Below, piece by piece: positions 47,013 through 56,669 of a DNA stretch of 64,000 bases; within the stretch, counting starts at the first letter, position 1; every line of letters begins with the position of its first letter. The translations under genes and the position numbers were made by a program. The notes beneath the pieces are model-generated. The model saw only the letters and a program-made list of their open reading frames with translations. It ran no database searches and was not told where the DNA came from. The stretch is from Streptomyces sp. BK340 (GTDB lineage: Bacteria > Actinomycetota > Actinomycetes > Streptomycetales > Streptomycetaceae): the NCBI RefSeq assembly GCF_007827595.1, contig NZ_VISR01000001.1:310001-374000 (forward strand), read 5' to 3'.

Positions 47013-47834
47013 TCATCGGACGGCGGCCCTGCGGTAGGCCCAGGTCGCCACGGCCAGCGAGATCACCCCGACACCCGCGCAGACCCCCAGGTCAGCGAGG
47101 ACGGCGGCCCAGTCCGGGTCGGCCCCGAAGGTCCGCGCGTAGGCCTCGACGCCGTAGGTCGACGGCAGCAGGTCCCGGGCCAGCCGCACGATCTCCGGCA
47201 TCCGGTCGGCCGGCAGCACACCGAGCAGCAGCGCCGCCGACATGCCCAGCTGCCCGAGCAGCGTGGCCAGCTCGGGCCGCGGCGCGAGCAGCCCGCAGGC
47301 GGCGCCGAGTCCGGCGAGCGCGGCCCCGGCGAGCGGGACGACGGCCAGCAGGATCCACAGGTTGGACAGCGGCAGCCCGAACAGCATGCACCCGAAGACG
47401 GCGGTCACCAGGGTCCCGGGCACGGTGAAGGAGGCGTACGCCCCCGCCGCGCCCAGCACCACCGCCGCCGGCGGCACCGGCAGCGTGGCGTAGTGGTCGA
47501 GCCCGCCGCTGGCCCGCAGCTGCCCGAAGTACTGCGACAGCAGATTGAGCGCGACGTACGCGACGACGAGCACCGAGGACCCGGCCACCACGGACTGCGC
47601 CTCACTGCCGCTGTCGACGACGCCGCGCATCATCACGGCGATGCCGATGGACTGGAAGGTCGCCACGAACAGCAGTGGGATGCGCGCCACCCGGGCCCGG
47701 GACAGCTGGGCCCGGTAGACGGCCACCAGCGACGGCCACAGCCGCGCGGGCGGCCCCAGCTCGGCCGCGGGCCGGGCCGGCTCCGGCACGTCCCGGGCAC
47801 CGCCCTGCAGAACCTCCGCGGGTACGACACTCAC
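47013..47834 (-). CDS. ABC transporter permease (ABC-2 type)
   Basis: 273 residues with six hydrophobic helices in the C-terminal 240 residues, ABC-2 type as in DrrB-like exporters. The start is GTG 47834 with GAGGAG nine bases upstream. It lies 76 bp after the ATP-binding gene, whose product should energise it. The substrate is not evident; drug or lipid export is typical for the class. Confidence 0.88.
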   Translation of the reverse strand: MSVVPAEVLQGGARDVPEPARPAAELGPPARLWPSLVAVYRAQLSRARVARIPLLFVATFQSIGIAVMMRGVVDSGSEAQSVVAGSSVLVVAYVALNLLSQYFGQLRASGGLDHYATLPVPPAAVVLGAAGAYASFTVPGTLVTAVFGCMLFGLPLSNLWILLAVVPLAGAALAGLGAACGLLAPRPELATLLGQLGMSAALLLGVLPADRMPEIVRLARDLLPSTYGVEAYARTFGADPDWAAVLADLGVCAGVGVISLAVATWAYRRAAVR

Positions 47835-47910
47835 GACGAGCTGCTCCTCTTCCCTACGGCAGCCGCGCCGCCGTCCCACAGGGACCATACGGGTACGGCG
47901 TTCCTCGCGC

Positions 47911-48924
47911 TCACGCCTTCACCAGCCCCTGCCGTGCCGCCCCGCCCAGCGCCAGGTAGACGTCCTCCAGGCTGGGCGTGGCGAGTGTGAAGTCGTCCAG
48001 CGCGGCGAAGGCGGCGCCGCCGGTCACCGTGGCGACGGCGGCCCGGGCCTCCTCGGGCGCGAGCCGGAGCGTCCAGCGCCGGCCGGACTCCACGGCCCGT
48101 TCGCGCAGCACGGCGACCTCGGGCACGTCCAGCGGCGCCCGCTCCCGCCACACCAGTTCCACCCGCACCTCGCCGGAGACCTGCTCCTTCAGCCCGGCCG
48201 GGGTGTCGCAGGCGATGACCCGGCCCTGGTCCAGCACGGCGACCCGGTCGAGGACGGTCTCCGCCTCGATGACGTTGTGGGTGACCAGCAGCACGGTCGT
48301 ACCGCGCTCGGCCCGCCGTCGGTCCACGGCCGCCCACACCGCGCGCCGGGCCACCGGGTCCATGCCGGTGGTGGGTTCGTCCAGCACGAGCAGCGACCGC
48401 TCGCCGACCAGGGCGGCGGCGAAGCAGGCGAGCCGCCGCTGTCCGCCGGACAGCTTCTTCAGCGCCCGCCCGGCGATCGGTGTGAGGCCCAGTTCCTCGA
48501 GTACGGCGTCCCGCTCGGCGCGCGCCTGCCGTACGGCCAGGCCGCGCAGGCGTCCGGTGGTCTCGGCGGCGAGCGCGACGGTCAGCTCGTCCAGGGCGGA
48601 GGACTCCTGCCCCAGGTAGGCGAGGATCCGGGCGGCCCGCTCGGGGTGCCTGACGATGTCGTGGCCGAGGATCTCGACGCTGCCGGTGTCCGGCCGCAGC
48701 AGCCCGGTGAGCTGCCGTACGAGGGTGGACTTGCCGGCGCCGTTGGGCCCGAGCAGCCCGAAGATCTCTCCGCGCCGTACGTCCAGTTCCACGCCGTCGG
48801 TGGCCCGCACCTCGGGCGCGCCCGGCGTTCCGCGCCGCCCCTTCACGGGCGGATAGGTCTTGCTGAGCCCGCGCACGCGTACGACCTCGTCATGCCGAAG
48901 TGCCTGTCCCACGCGCGTACTCAC
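47911..48924 (-). CDS. ABC transporter ATP-binding protein (DrrA-like)
   Basis: 337 residues. Walker A G-P-N-G-A-G-K-S-T near residue 62, signature L-S-G-G-Q-R-R near 160, Walker B L-L-V-L-D-E-P-T near 180 and the switch H in V-T-H-N near 217 are intact. The C-terminal ~90 residues are the accessory domain usual in DrrA-type proteins. Partner of the permease downstream. Confidence 0.95.
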   Translation of the reverse strand: MSTRVGQALRHDEVVRVRGLSKTYPPVKGRRGTPGAPEVRATDGVELDVRRGEIFGLLGPNGAGKSTLVRQLTGLLRPDTGSVEILGHDIVRHPERAARILAYLGQESSALDELTVALAAETTGRLRGLAVRQARAERDAVLEELGLTPIAGRALKKLSGGQRRLACFAAALVGERSLLVLDEPTTGMDPVARRAVWAAVDRRRAERGTTVLLVTHNVIEAETVLDRVAVLDQGRVIACDTPAGLKEQVSGEVRVELVWRERAPLDVPEVAVLRERAVESGRRWTLRLAPEEARAAVATVTGGAAFAALDDFTLATPSLEDVYLALGGAARQGLVKA

Positions 48925-49018
48925 AAGGCACGAGACTACGGGGTCCGGCCCCTTTACTCGCCTTTGGGGCCTCTTCCCGTCCCCCGGCTTCCCGTCCCGC
49001 CACCGGGAAAGTCCCGGC

Positions 49019-50245
49019 TCACTCCCCGGCCGGGGCGTGCTCGGCCGCGGCCGGCACGTCGATCTCCCGCCAGAAGCCCGCCCGGATGGCGTAACGATCG
49101 TGCTCGTCGATCTGGTCGTCCTTGTGGGCGAGCAGCCCGAAGCGGGCGGCGTAGCGCAGCAGCTCGCCGTCGATGCGGTGCGGGATGCGCGGGTACATCG
49201 TGGACAGCCGCTGCAGATGGCTCTGATCGCCGAGCCGGGACATCCAGCGGCGGGCGAAGACCTGGCCCACCTCGTACGGGTCGCCGCCGACCGTGGTGAT
49301 GTCCTCCTCCCGGTCGGCCCAGCGCTGCTCGGCGGTGGTGACCTGGGCGAGCGTCGGCATGGAGGCGATCTCGGGCGGCTCGGAGACCCCGCCCGGCCGG
49401 TCGACCCAGCCCTTGTCGGAGGACCATCTGAGGGTCGCGGTCGCCGGATGCTGCACGGCCTGCACGCCGGGCGCGCGCAGCGCGGCGAGGTCCTTGGGGG
49501 TCGGCACGCCCTTGGGGGCGGGCACCCGCTCCTGGGTTCCGGCCTCGGCCGAGGCGGCCGACGCGTGCGCGACCTCCTCGGCGGGTGCTTCGGCGGCCGT
49601 GGCGAGCGAGGACTCGGGCAGCGGCGCGGAGAGGATCGCGGCGATCTCGGGGCGCGGCGCGGGCTGGGGCGCGCAGACGCCGGTCAGCTCCTTGGCGCGG
49701 ACCGCCTGGGTGATCCAGGCCCGGTCCAGTACGCGCCGCTCGTCGGCCTCGGCGACCAGGTCCTCGGACTGGTTGTAGTCCCCGTCGGCGGCCTGTACGG
49801 CCCACAGGTGGACGGCGACGCCGTGTTCCTTGGCGGCCATCATGCCGGGCAGCAGATCGCCGTCGCCGGTGACCAGGACGACGTCGGAGCAGGCGCGGTT
49901 GCGGGCCAGCTCGGTCAGCTCGGCGTGCATGGCGGCGTCCACGCCCTTCTGCGCCCAGCGTCCGTCACTGCGGGTGAGGGCGCCGAGCCGGACGGTCACG
50001 CGAGGCATCACGCGCAGCCGGCGGTGCTCCGGCTGGGGGACCCGGTCGGGGGCGCCGTCGAACCAGTAGATGCGCAGCAGCGGGCGCTCGGTCTCCGACT
50101 CCGCGCGTTCGCGCAGGGCCTGGATCAACGCGGCGTGGTCGACGGTGATCCGGGACCTCGAGGGCTCACCGGCGAGGAGGCTGGCGGCGGCTCCCAGCAG
50201 ATACCCGGCGTCCACCAGAACGATGCAGCGGTCCACGCGACTCAC
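49019..50245 (-). CDS. NYN-domain (PIN-like) putative ribonuclease
   Basis: 408 residues. The N-terminal NYN domain shows metal-binding Asp residues in I-V-L-V-D-A-G-Y near residue 12, K-G-V-D-A-A-M near 100 and V-L-V-T-G-D-G-D-L-L-P near 124. A Pro/Ala-rich linker (about 200-270) leads to a C-terminal domain with R-W-x-S-R-L-G-D. NYN proteins cut RNA using a PIN-like centre. GTG 50245. It stands alone between the ABC operon and the small basic gene. Confidence 0.88.
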   Translation of the reverse strand: MSRVDRCIVLVDAGYLLGAAASLLAGEPSRSRITVDHAALIQALRERAESETERPLLRIYWFDGAPDRVPQPEHRRLRVMPRVTVRLGALTRSDGRWAQKGVDAAMHAELTELARNRACSDVVLVTGDGDLLPGMMAAKEHGVAVHLWAVQAADGDYNQSEDLVAEADERRVLDRAWITQAVRAKELTGVCAPQPAPRPEIAAILSAPLPESSLATAAEAPAEEVAHASAASAEAGTQERVPAPKGVPTPKDLAALRAPGVQAVQHPATATLRWSSDKGWVDRPGGVSEPPEIASMPTLAQVTTAEQRWADREEDITTVGGDPYEVGQVFARRWMSRLGDQSHLQRLSTMYPRIPHRIDGELLRYAARFGLLAHKDDQIDEHDRYAIRAGFWREIDVPAAAEHAPAGE

Positions 50246-50478
50246 CCTCTTCCCAGGATGCTCTTGCTCCGGACTTCCTTTGCTTCGGACTTCCTTCGAG
50301 TCTGCCCGACCGCGCGGGGGTTAACGGCCGGAACTCGATCTTCGGCGTGGCGTTTGCGCACACCGCCGGCTCATCGACCCTGTTACACACGGTAATTATC
50401 CGACATGCGCGTGATGTCAGCTTATGTGAATCTGGTCGCGGCCCTGGCCCCTAGATCCCCCACAGGAGGCAGATCACC

Positions 50479-50652
50479 ATGGCCAAGAACAAGAACCGCA
50501 AGCAGGGCAGCCAGCAGCAGCGCTCGCAGGCCCAGCCGGCCCAGGAGCACGCGCAGCGGTCGTCCTCGGAGACGCACGAGTCCCCGATGCACGTCCCGGG
50601 CAGCCCGGCGGATGTTGCGCGTAAGAAGCAGCAGCGCTTCGGCCACAACTAA
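50479..50652 (+). CDS. 57-residue basic hydrophilic protein
   Basis: ATG 50479 follows AGGAGG with a nine-base gap. The product is M-A-K-N-K-N-R-K-Q at the start and K-K-Q-Q-R-F-G-H-N at the end, Gln/Ser-rich in the middle, with no hydrophobic core: probably disordered and nucleic acid-associated. A perfect terminator follows the stop. Nearly every third position is G or C. I recognise the type as a widespread small Streptomyces protein but know no function. Confidence 0.85.
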   Translation: MAKNKNRKQGSQQQRSQAQPAQEHAQRSSSETHESPMHVPGSPADVARKKQQRFGHN

Positions 50653-50676
50653 AGGGCAGTTGAAGCCCAGGCACAC

Positions 50677-50711
50677 GGAAGGGGCGCACCCGCCGAGGGT
50701 GCGCCCCTTCC
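50677..50711. terminator. perfect 15-bp bidirectional terminator
   Basis: GGAAGGGGCGCACCC, loop GCCGA, then the exact complement. It lies between the convergent small basic gene and dnaE and can serve both. Confidence 0.9.
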
Positions 50712-50723
50712 CGCTGCATCGGC

Positions 50724-53700
50724 TCAGCCCGCCAGGCAGGACGGTCCGAGCAGCACCTTCAGATCCCCGAAGAGCGCCGGATCCGGCTTCACACGGTGCC
50801 GGTCCAGCCGGAGCACCGTCGTCTTCGTCGGCCCCTGGAGCTTGATGCGGACCTCGCTCTCGCCCCGGTGGTGGCTGAGGATCTCGCCGAGGCGGCTGAC
50901 CATCGGCGGGGTGACCTTGACGGCGGGGATGGTGAGGATCACCGGCGCGTTGGTGCCCGCGTTCGACAGGTCGGGCACCTGGAGCTCCATCGCGACCAGC
51001 CGCGGCACGTCCTCGCGCTTGTCGAGCCTGCCCTTGACGAACACGACCGCGTCCTCGACGAGTTGGGTCGACACGAGCTGGTACGTCGCCGGGAAGAACA
51101 TGCACTCGATGGAACCGGCGAGGTCCTCGACCGTGGCGATCGCCCAGGCGTTGCCCTGCTTGGTCATCTTGCGCTGCAGGCCCGAGATGATGCCGCCGAT
51201 GGTGACCACCGCGCCGTCCGCGTGCTCACCTCCGGTGAGCTGGGCGATGCCCGCGTCGGCCTTGTCGGACAGCACGTGCTCCAGGCCGAACAGCGGGTGG
51301 TCGGAGACGTACAGACCGAGCATCTCCCGCTCCTGGGCGAGCAGATAGGTCTTGTCCCACTCCTCGTCCGTGAACTGCACGTCGAGTCCGAAGCCGGGCT
51401 CGTCGCTCTGCTCCTCGCCCATGCCGCCGAAGAGGTCGAACTGCCCCTCGGCCTCCTTGCGCTTGACCGCGACCACGTTGTCGATCATCGGCTCGTACTG
51501 CGCGGTGAGGCCCTTGCGGGTGTGCCCCATGGTGTCGAAGGCGCCGGCCTTGATCAGGGATTCCGTGGTGCGCTTGTTGCACGCGACCGCCTCGACCTTG
51601 TCGAGGTAGTCGGGGAAGGAGGCGTACTTGCCCTTCGCCTTGCGGCTCTTGATGATCGACTCGACCACGTTGCTGCCGACGTTGCGCACGGCCTCCAGGC
51701 CGAAGAGGATCACGTCGTCGCCCTGGGCGGCGAAGTTGTGCACCGACTCGTTGACGTTCGGCGGGAGCACCTTGATGCCCATGCGGCGGCACTCGTTGAG
51801 GTAGATCGCCGACTTGTCCTTGTCGTCCTTGACCGAGGTCAGCAGGGCGGCCATGTACTCGGCGGGGTAGTTCGCCTTGAGGTAGGCGGTCCAGTAGGAG
51901 ACCAGGCCGTACGCGGCGGAGTGGGCCTTGTTGAACGCGTAGCCGGCGAAGGGGACCAGCACGTCCCACAGGGCCTGGATGGCCTCGTCGCTGTAGCCGT
52001 TCTTCTGGGCGCCGGCCTGGAAGATGGTGAAGTTCTTGGCCAGTTCCTCGGGCTTCTTCTTGCCCATCACGCGGCGCAGGATGTCGGCCTCGCCGAGCGA
52101 GTAGCCCGCGATGATCTGGGCGGCCTTCTGCACCTGCTCCTGGTAGACGATCAGGCCGTAGGTGACGGCCAGGACCTCCTCGAGGGGCTCCTCCAGCTCC
52201 TTGTGGATCGGGGTGATCTCCTGGAGCTTGTTCTTGCGCAGCGCGTAGTTGGTGTGCGAGTCCATGCCCATCGGGCCCGGGCGGTACAGGGCCGACACGG
52301 CGGAGATGTCTTCGAAGTTGTCGGGCTTCATCAGACGCAGCAGCGAGCGCATGGGGCCGCCGTCGAACTGGAAGACGCCGAGGGTGTCGCCGCGCTGGAG
52401 CAGTTCGAAGGTCGTCGGGTCGTCGAGCGGGAGGCCCAGGAGGTCGATGTCGACCCCCTTGTTGGACTTCACCATCTTGACGGCGTCGTCCATGATCGTG
52501 AGGTTGCGCAGGCCCAGGAAGTCCATCTTCAGCAGGCCGAGCGACTCACAGCTCGGGTAGTCCCACTGCGTGATGGTCACACCGTCGGTGTGCCGCACCC
52601 ACACGGGGACGTGCTCGGTGATGGTCTCGCTGGACATGATCACGCCGGCCGCGTGCACACCCATCTGCCGGACCAGGCCCTCGACGCCCTTGGCGGTGTC
52701 GATGACCTTCTTCACGTCGGGCTCGTTCTCGTACATCGCGCGGATCTCGCCCGCCTCGCTGTAGCGCGGGTGCGAGGGGTCGGTGATGCCGTTCAGGTCG
52801 ATGCCCTTGCCGAGGACGTCGGCGGGCATCGCCTTGGTGAGCCGGTCGCCCATGGCGTACGGGTAGCCCAGGACGCGCGCGGAGTCCTTGATCGCATTCT
52901 TGGCCTTGATCTTGCCGTAGGTGCCGATCATGGCGACCTTGTCGGCGCCGTACTTCTCGGTCACGTACCTGATCACCTCGACGCGCCTGCGCTCGTCGAA
53001 GTCGATGTCGACATCGGGCATGGAGACGCGCTCGGGGTTGAGGAACCGCTCGAAGATCAGGCCGTGCGGGATCGGGTCGAGGTCGGTGATGCCCATGGCG
53101 TAGGCGACGATCGAGCCGGCCGCGGAGCCTCGGCCGGGGCCCACCGCGATGCCGTTGTTCTTGGCCCACATGATGAAGTCGGCGACCACGAGGAAGTAGC
53201 CCGGGAACCCCATCTGGATGATGACGTCCATCTCGTACTCGACCTGCTTCTGCCGGTCGTCGGGGATGCCGCCCGGGAAGCGGCGCTCCATCCCGCGGCG
53301 GACCTCCTCCTTGAACCAGGTGACCTCGGTGTAGCCGTCGGGGATGTCGAACTTCGGCATGAGGTTCTTGGCCTCGAACATGCCGGTCGTGTCGACCATC
53401 TCGGCGACGAGGAGGGTGTTGGCGCAGCCCTCCTGCCAGGCGTCCGAGGAGTCGATGGCGTACATCTCGTCCGTGGACTTCAGGTAGTAGCCGGTGCCGT
53501 CGAACTTGAAGCGGTCGGGGTCGGAGAGGTTCTTGCCGGTCTGGATGCACAGCAGGGCGTCGTGGGCGGTCGCCTCGTGCGCGTACGTGTAGTGCGAGTC
53601 GTTCGTCACCAGCGGCGGGATGCCGAGCTTCTTGCCGATCTCGAGGAGTCCGTCGCGGACCCGGTGCTCGATCTCGATGCCGTGGTCCATCAGCTCCAGG

Positions 53701-54263
53701 AAGTAGCGGTCCTTGCCGAAGATGTCCTGGTAGTCGGCGGCGGCCTTCAGGGCCTCGTCGTACTGCCCGAGGCGCAGCCGCGTCTGGAGCTCGCCGGAGG
53801 GGCAGCCGGTGGAGGCCACGATCCCCTCGGACCACTGGGCGATCGTCTCCTTGTCCATCCGGGGCCACTTCTGGAGCCAGCCCTCGGCGTACGCGTCCGA
53901 GGAGAGCCGGAAGAGGTTGTGCAGGCCCGTGCTGTTCACGGCCCACATCGTCTTGTGGGTGTAACCACCGGAACCGGAGACGTCGTCGCGCTTCTGGTGC
54001 GGCTGGCCCCACTGGATCTTGCGCTTGTTGCGCCGGGACTCGGGGGCGACATACGCCTCGATCCCGATGATCGGGGTGATTCCGGCTTTCTTCGCGGTAT
54101 GGAAGAAGTCGTACGCGCCGTGGAGGTTGCCGTGGTCGGACATGGCGATGTGCGTCATGCCCATCTCGTTGCAGGCGTTGAACATGTCCTTGAGCCGCGC
54201 GGCACCGTCCAGCAGTGAGTACTGGGTGTGGACGTGCAGGTGCGTGAAGGGCGGCTTTGACAC
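50724..54263 (-). CDS. dnaE: DNA polymerase III alpha subunit
   Basis: 1179 residues, the replicative polymerase. The N-terminal PHP domain keeps its metal ligands (H-L-H-V-H-T-Q-Y-S near residue 7, S-D-H-G-N near 44, N-D-S-H-Y near 215), so it may have proofreading exonuclease activity. The polymerase catalytic Asp cluster is P-D-V-D-I-D-F near residue 415. A helix-hairpin-helix region and an OB fold occupy the C-terminal third. GTG 54263 follows GGAGG by eight bases and matches the known actinobacterial length. Confidence 0.98.
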   Translation of the reverse strand: MSKPPFTHLHVHTQYSLLDGAARLKDMFNACNEMGMTHIAMSDHGNLHGAYDFFHTAKKAGITPIIGIEAYVAPESRRNKRKIQWGQPHQKRDDVSGSGGYTHKTMWAVNSTGLHNLFRLSSDAYAEGWLQKWPRMDKETIAQWSEGIVASTGCPSGELQTRLRLGQYDEALKAAADYQDIFGKDRYFLELMDHGIEIEHRVRDGLLEIGKKLGIPPLVTNDSHYTYAHEATAHDALLCIQTGKNLSDPDRFKFDGTGYYLKSTDEMYAIDSSDAWQEGCANTLLVAEMVDTTGMFEAKNLMPKFDIPDGYTEVTWFKEEVRRGMERRFPGGIPDDRQKQVEYEMDVIIQMGFPGYFLVVADFIMWAKNNGIAVGPGRGSAAGSIVAYAMGITDLDPIPHGLIFERFLNPERVSMPDVDIDFDERRRVEVIRYVTEKYGADKVAMIGTYGKIKAKNAIKDSARVLGYPYAMGDRLTKAMPADVLGKGIDLNGITDPSHPRYSEAGEIRAMYENEPDVKKVIDTAKGVEGLVRQMGVHAAGVIMSSETITEHVPVWVRHTDGVTITQWDYPSCESLGLLKMDFLGLRNLTIMDDAVKMVKSNKGVDIDLLGLPLDDPTTFELLQRGDTLGVFQFDGGPMRSLLRLMKPDNFEDISAVSALYRPGPMGMDSHTNYALRKNKLQEITPIHKELEEPLEEVLAVTYGLIVYQEQVQKAAQIIAGYSLGEADILRRVMGKKKPEELAKNFTIFQAGAQKNGYSDEAIQALWDVLVPFAGYAFNKAHSAAYGLVSYWTAYLKANYPAEYMAALLTSVKDDKDKSAIYLNECRRMGIKVLPPNVNESVHNFAAQGDDVILFGLEAVRNVGSNVVESIIKSRKAKGKYASFPDYLDKVEAVACNKRTTESLIKAGAFDTMGHTRKGLTAQYEPMIDNVVAVKRKEAEGQFDLFGGMGEEQSDEPGFGLDVQFTDEEWDKTYLLAQEREMLGLYVSDHPLFGLEHVLSDKADAGIAQLTGGEHADGAVVTIGGIISGLQRKMTKQGNAWAIATVEDLAGSIECMFFPATYQLVSTQLVEDAVVFVKGRLDKREDVPRLVAMELQVPDLSNAGTNAPVILTIPAVKVTPPMVSRLGEILSHHRGESEVRIKLQGPTKTTVLRLDRHRVKPDPALFGDLKVLLGPSCLAG

Positions 54264-54511
54264 GGTTTCGGCCTCCAAGGGAAACAGGCGTCTACGATCT
54301 TCCGACCGGCTGTGGACCGACTGCGGACGGTCTGGGGGACAGCGTCGAAGTCTATGCCCCGGCACTGACACCCGCGGGCGATCCGGACGTACCTTCGTGC
54401 GGGAACCGGGCACTCCCGCCAGGCGTCGCCCGTTGGAGACGGCGGAAGCGCTGTCGCACCCCTTCATGCACATTCCAGCACCACCCGTCCTGCACCAGGA
54501 GGCACCCCGCG

Positions 54512-55852
54512 ATGTCGGTACCCCAGCTCAACGACGAGCAGCGCGGCGAGGAGATCCTCGCCGTCTTCGACACCGCCTTCGGCCGGCTCCTGGCCGCCGA
54601 CCCGGCCGCGTTCCGGGTGAAGTTCCGGAAGATGGCGGCCTCGGCGTTCGCCTTCTACCGGGGCACGGCGGCCCTCTTCTACCACGACCTCACTGCGAAC
54701 ACGGAGTTCGGGTCGAAGCGCGGCGGCCCGTACCTGGACGACCGCACCTCGCAGGTGTGGATCCACGGCGACCTGCACGCCGAGAACTTCGGCACCTACA
54801 TGGACTCCAACGGCCGCCTGGTCTTCAACGTCAACGACTTCGACGAGGCCTACGTCGGCCCGTTCACCTGGGACCTGAAGCGCTTCGCCGCCTCCGTCGC
54901 GCTCATCGGGTACGCGAAGGCACTCGGCGACGAGCAGATCACCGAGCTGGTGACGATCTACGCGGCCGCCTACCGCGAGCGCATCCACGCCCTGGCCACG
55001 GGTGCCAAGAGCGACGAGGTGCCGCCGTTCACGCTGGACACCGCGCAGGGTCCCCTGCTGGACGCACTGCGTGACGCCCGCTCGCTGACCCGCTTCGAGC
55101 TGCTGGACTCGATGACCGAGATCCGCGACTTCGAGCGCCGCTTCGCATCGGGCGGCGGCTCCATCGAGCTGGACGCCGCCACCCGCTACAAGGTGCTGGC
55201 GGCGTTCGACGGCTACCTGGAGACCCTCCCGGACTCCTCCCTGGCCCGCCCGGACTCGTACCGGGTGAAGGACGTCGTGGGCCGTCGCGGCATCGGCATC
55301 GGCTCGGCCGGCCTGCCGTCGTACAACATCCTGCTGGAGGGCCACAGCGACGCCCTGGAGAACGACGTCGTGATCTACATCAAGCAGGCCCAGACCCCGG
55401 CCGTCTCCCGGCACATCACGGACCCGGCGATCGCGGAGTACTTCCAGCACGAGGGCCACCGCACGGTGATCTCCCAGCGCGCCCTGCAGGCGCACGCGGA
55501 CCCGTGGCTGGGCTGGACCGAGCTGGACGGCGCGGGCCAGCTGGTCGCCGAGGTCTCGCCGTACGCGGTCGACCTGGACTGGAGCGACATCGACGACCCG
55601 GAGGAGATCGCGGCCGTCGTCGCCGACCTCGGCCGGGCCACGGCCACGATGCACGCGGCGGCGGACGACACCTCCGGCGAGTCCCTGGTGCCGTTCTCCA
55701 CCGAGCGGGCCATCGACGCGGCGATCGCGGCCGACGAGGAGGGCTTCGCACCCCTGCTGGTGGACTTCGCGCACGGGTACGGCGCACGCGCGCGTGCCGA
55801 CCACCAGATCTTCGTCGACCTGTTCCGCAACGGCCGGATTCCGGGGCTGTAA
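54512..55852 (+). CDS. DUF2252 protein (kinase-like fold)
   Basis: 446 residues. W-I-H-G-D-L-H-A-E-N-F-G near residue 88 and V-N-D-F-D-E near 112 resemble the catalytic loop and metal motif of aminoglycoside phosphotransferase-like kinases. The remainder is the DUF2252 helical domain. The natural substrate is unknown. ATG 54512 follows AGGAGG by nine bases. Divergent from dnaE across a 248-bp gap with no evident gene. Confidence 0.88.
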   Translation: MSVPQLNDEQRGEEILAVFDTAFGRLLAADPAAFRVKFRKMAASAFAFYRGTAALFYHDLTANTEFGSKRGGPYLDDRTSQVWIHGDLHAENFGTYMDSNGRLVFNVNDFDEAYVGPFTWDLKRFAASVALIGYAKALGDEQITELVTIYAAAYRERIHALATGAKSDEVPPFTLDTAQGPLLDALRDARSLTRFELLDSMTEIRDFERRFASGGGSIELDAATRYKVLAAFDGYLETLPDSSLARPDSYRVKDVVGRRGIGIGSAGLPSYNILLEGHSDALENDVVIYIKQAQTPAVSRHITDPAIAEYFQHEGHRTVISQRALQAHADPWLGWTELDGAGQLVAEVSPYAVDLDWSDIDDPEEIAAVVADLGRATATMHAAADDTSGESLVPFSTERAIDAAIAADEEGFAPLLVDFAHGYGARARADHQIFVDLFRNGRIPGL

Positions 55853-55919
55853 CCTCGCACACTCACAGGCAGTCTTTAGGGGCCTCCTACTCGCGTACGT
55901 GACAGACTCTGCTTTCGCT

Positions 55920-56603
55920 ATGGACATATCCGGGACCCAGCTCAGAGCCGTGCGCGCGGCGCTGTTCACGGCCGTGGTCGTGACGCTCAGCACCGCGTCG
56001 CACGTTCTGCTGTCCAGGGCCCCGCTGCCGGTGTCGACCGTCGCCGCGGTCGCCACCGGCGTGTTCCTGACCGCGTACGCACTGGCGGGCCGCGAGCGTG
56101 GCTTCGGCCGGATCGCGGCCCTGCTGATCCCGCTGGAGCTGGCCGCGGACACGGTCTTCACCACCGGCCAGCACGCCTGTTACGGCAAGGCGGGCGGGCC
56201 GGTCGCCGGACCGCTGCGCGCCCTCGGCCTGGACGTGCTGTGCCAGGGCGGCGTGGGTACGCAGCTGGCCCGGGTGACCGGCGCCTCGGGCCACGGCGGC
56301 ACGGCACTGCTCGCGCACGCCAGCCCGGCCGCCGCCTGGCTGCTGCTCGCCGCGCACATCGGCGTGGGCCTGCTGGCCGCCGCCTGGCTGCGCCGGGGCG
56401 AGCGTGCCCTGACCCAGCTGCTGCGCGCGGTCGCCGCCACCACGTTCCGGCCGCTGCTGCTGGCGGTGGCCGCTGTCGCCGTACGGCTCCTGCCGCCGCG
56501 CCGGCTGCCGCGCCCGGCCCCCCGGCCGGTCACCGCGCGCGACCGGCTCCTCGTGCACTCCCTGGGACGGCGTGGACCGCCGTGCTCACCGGCATTCATC
56601 TGA
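55920..56603 (+). CDS. membrane protein with conserved cysteines, next to a DsbA-like gene
   Basis: 227 residues with four or five hydrophobic helices. Two Cys occur in extracytoplasmic-type loops (Q-H-A-C-Y-G and V-L-C-Q-G), and several His lie near L-A-H-A-S and L-A-A-H-I-G. The ATG at 55920 is chosen, but the in-frame GTG at 55899 is also possible; neither has a clear ribosome site. The next gene, 66 bp on, encodes a membrane-anchored thioredoxin-fold protein that could act on it. Family not recognised. Confidence 0.7.
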   Translation: MDISGTQLRAVRAALFTAVVVTLSTASHVLLSRAPLPVSTVAAVATGVFLTAYALAGRERGFGRIAALLIPLELAADTVFTTGQHACYGKAGGPVAGPLRALGLDVLCQGGVGTQLARVTGASGHGGTALLAHASPAAAWLLLAAHIGVGLLAAAWLRRGERALTQLLRAVAATTFRPLLLAVAAVAVRLLPPRRLPRPAPRPVTARDRLLVHSLGRRGPPCSPAFI

Positions 56604-56669
56604 GCACGTTCAGTCCCCCATACGTATCCCGCGTACGACGTGTGCGCGTCCCACATGGAGATCACCAAC

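Noticed and set aside
50350..50400. Promoter-like TAATTA with upstream TTGCGC before the 57-residue gene
   Set aside because: Spacing of the two elements is far from 17 bp, so I cannot support a promoter.
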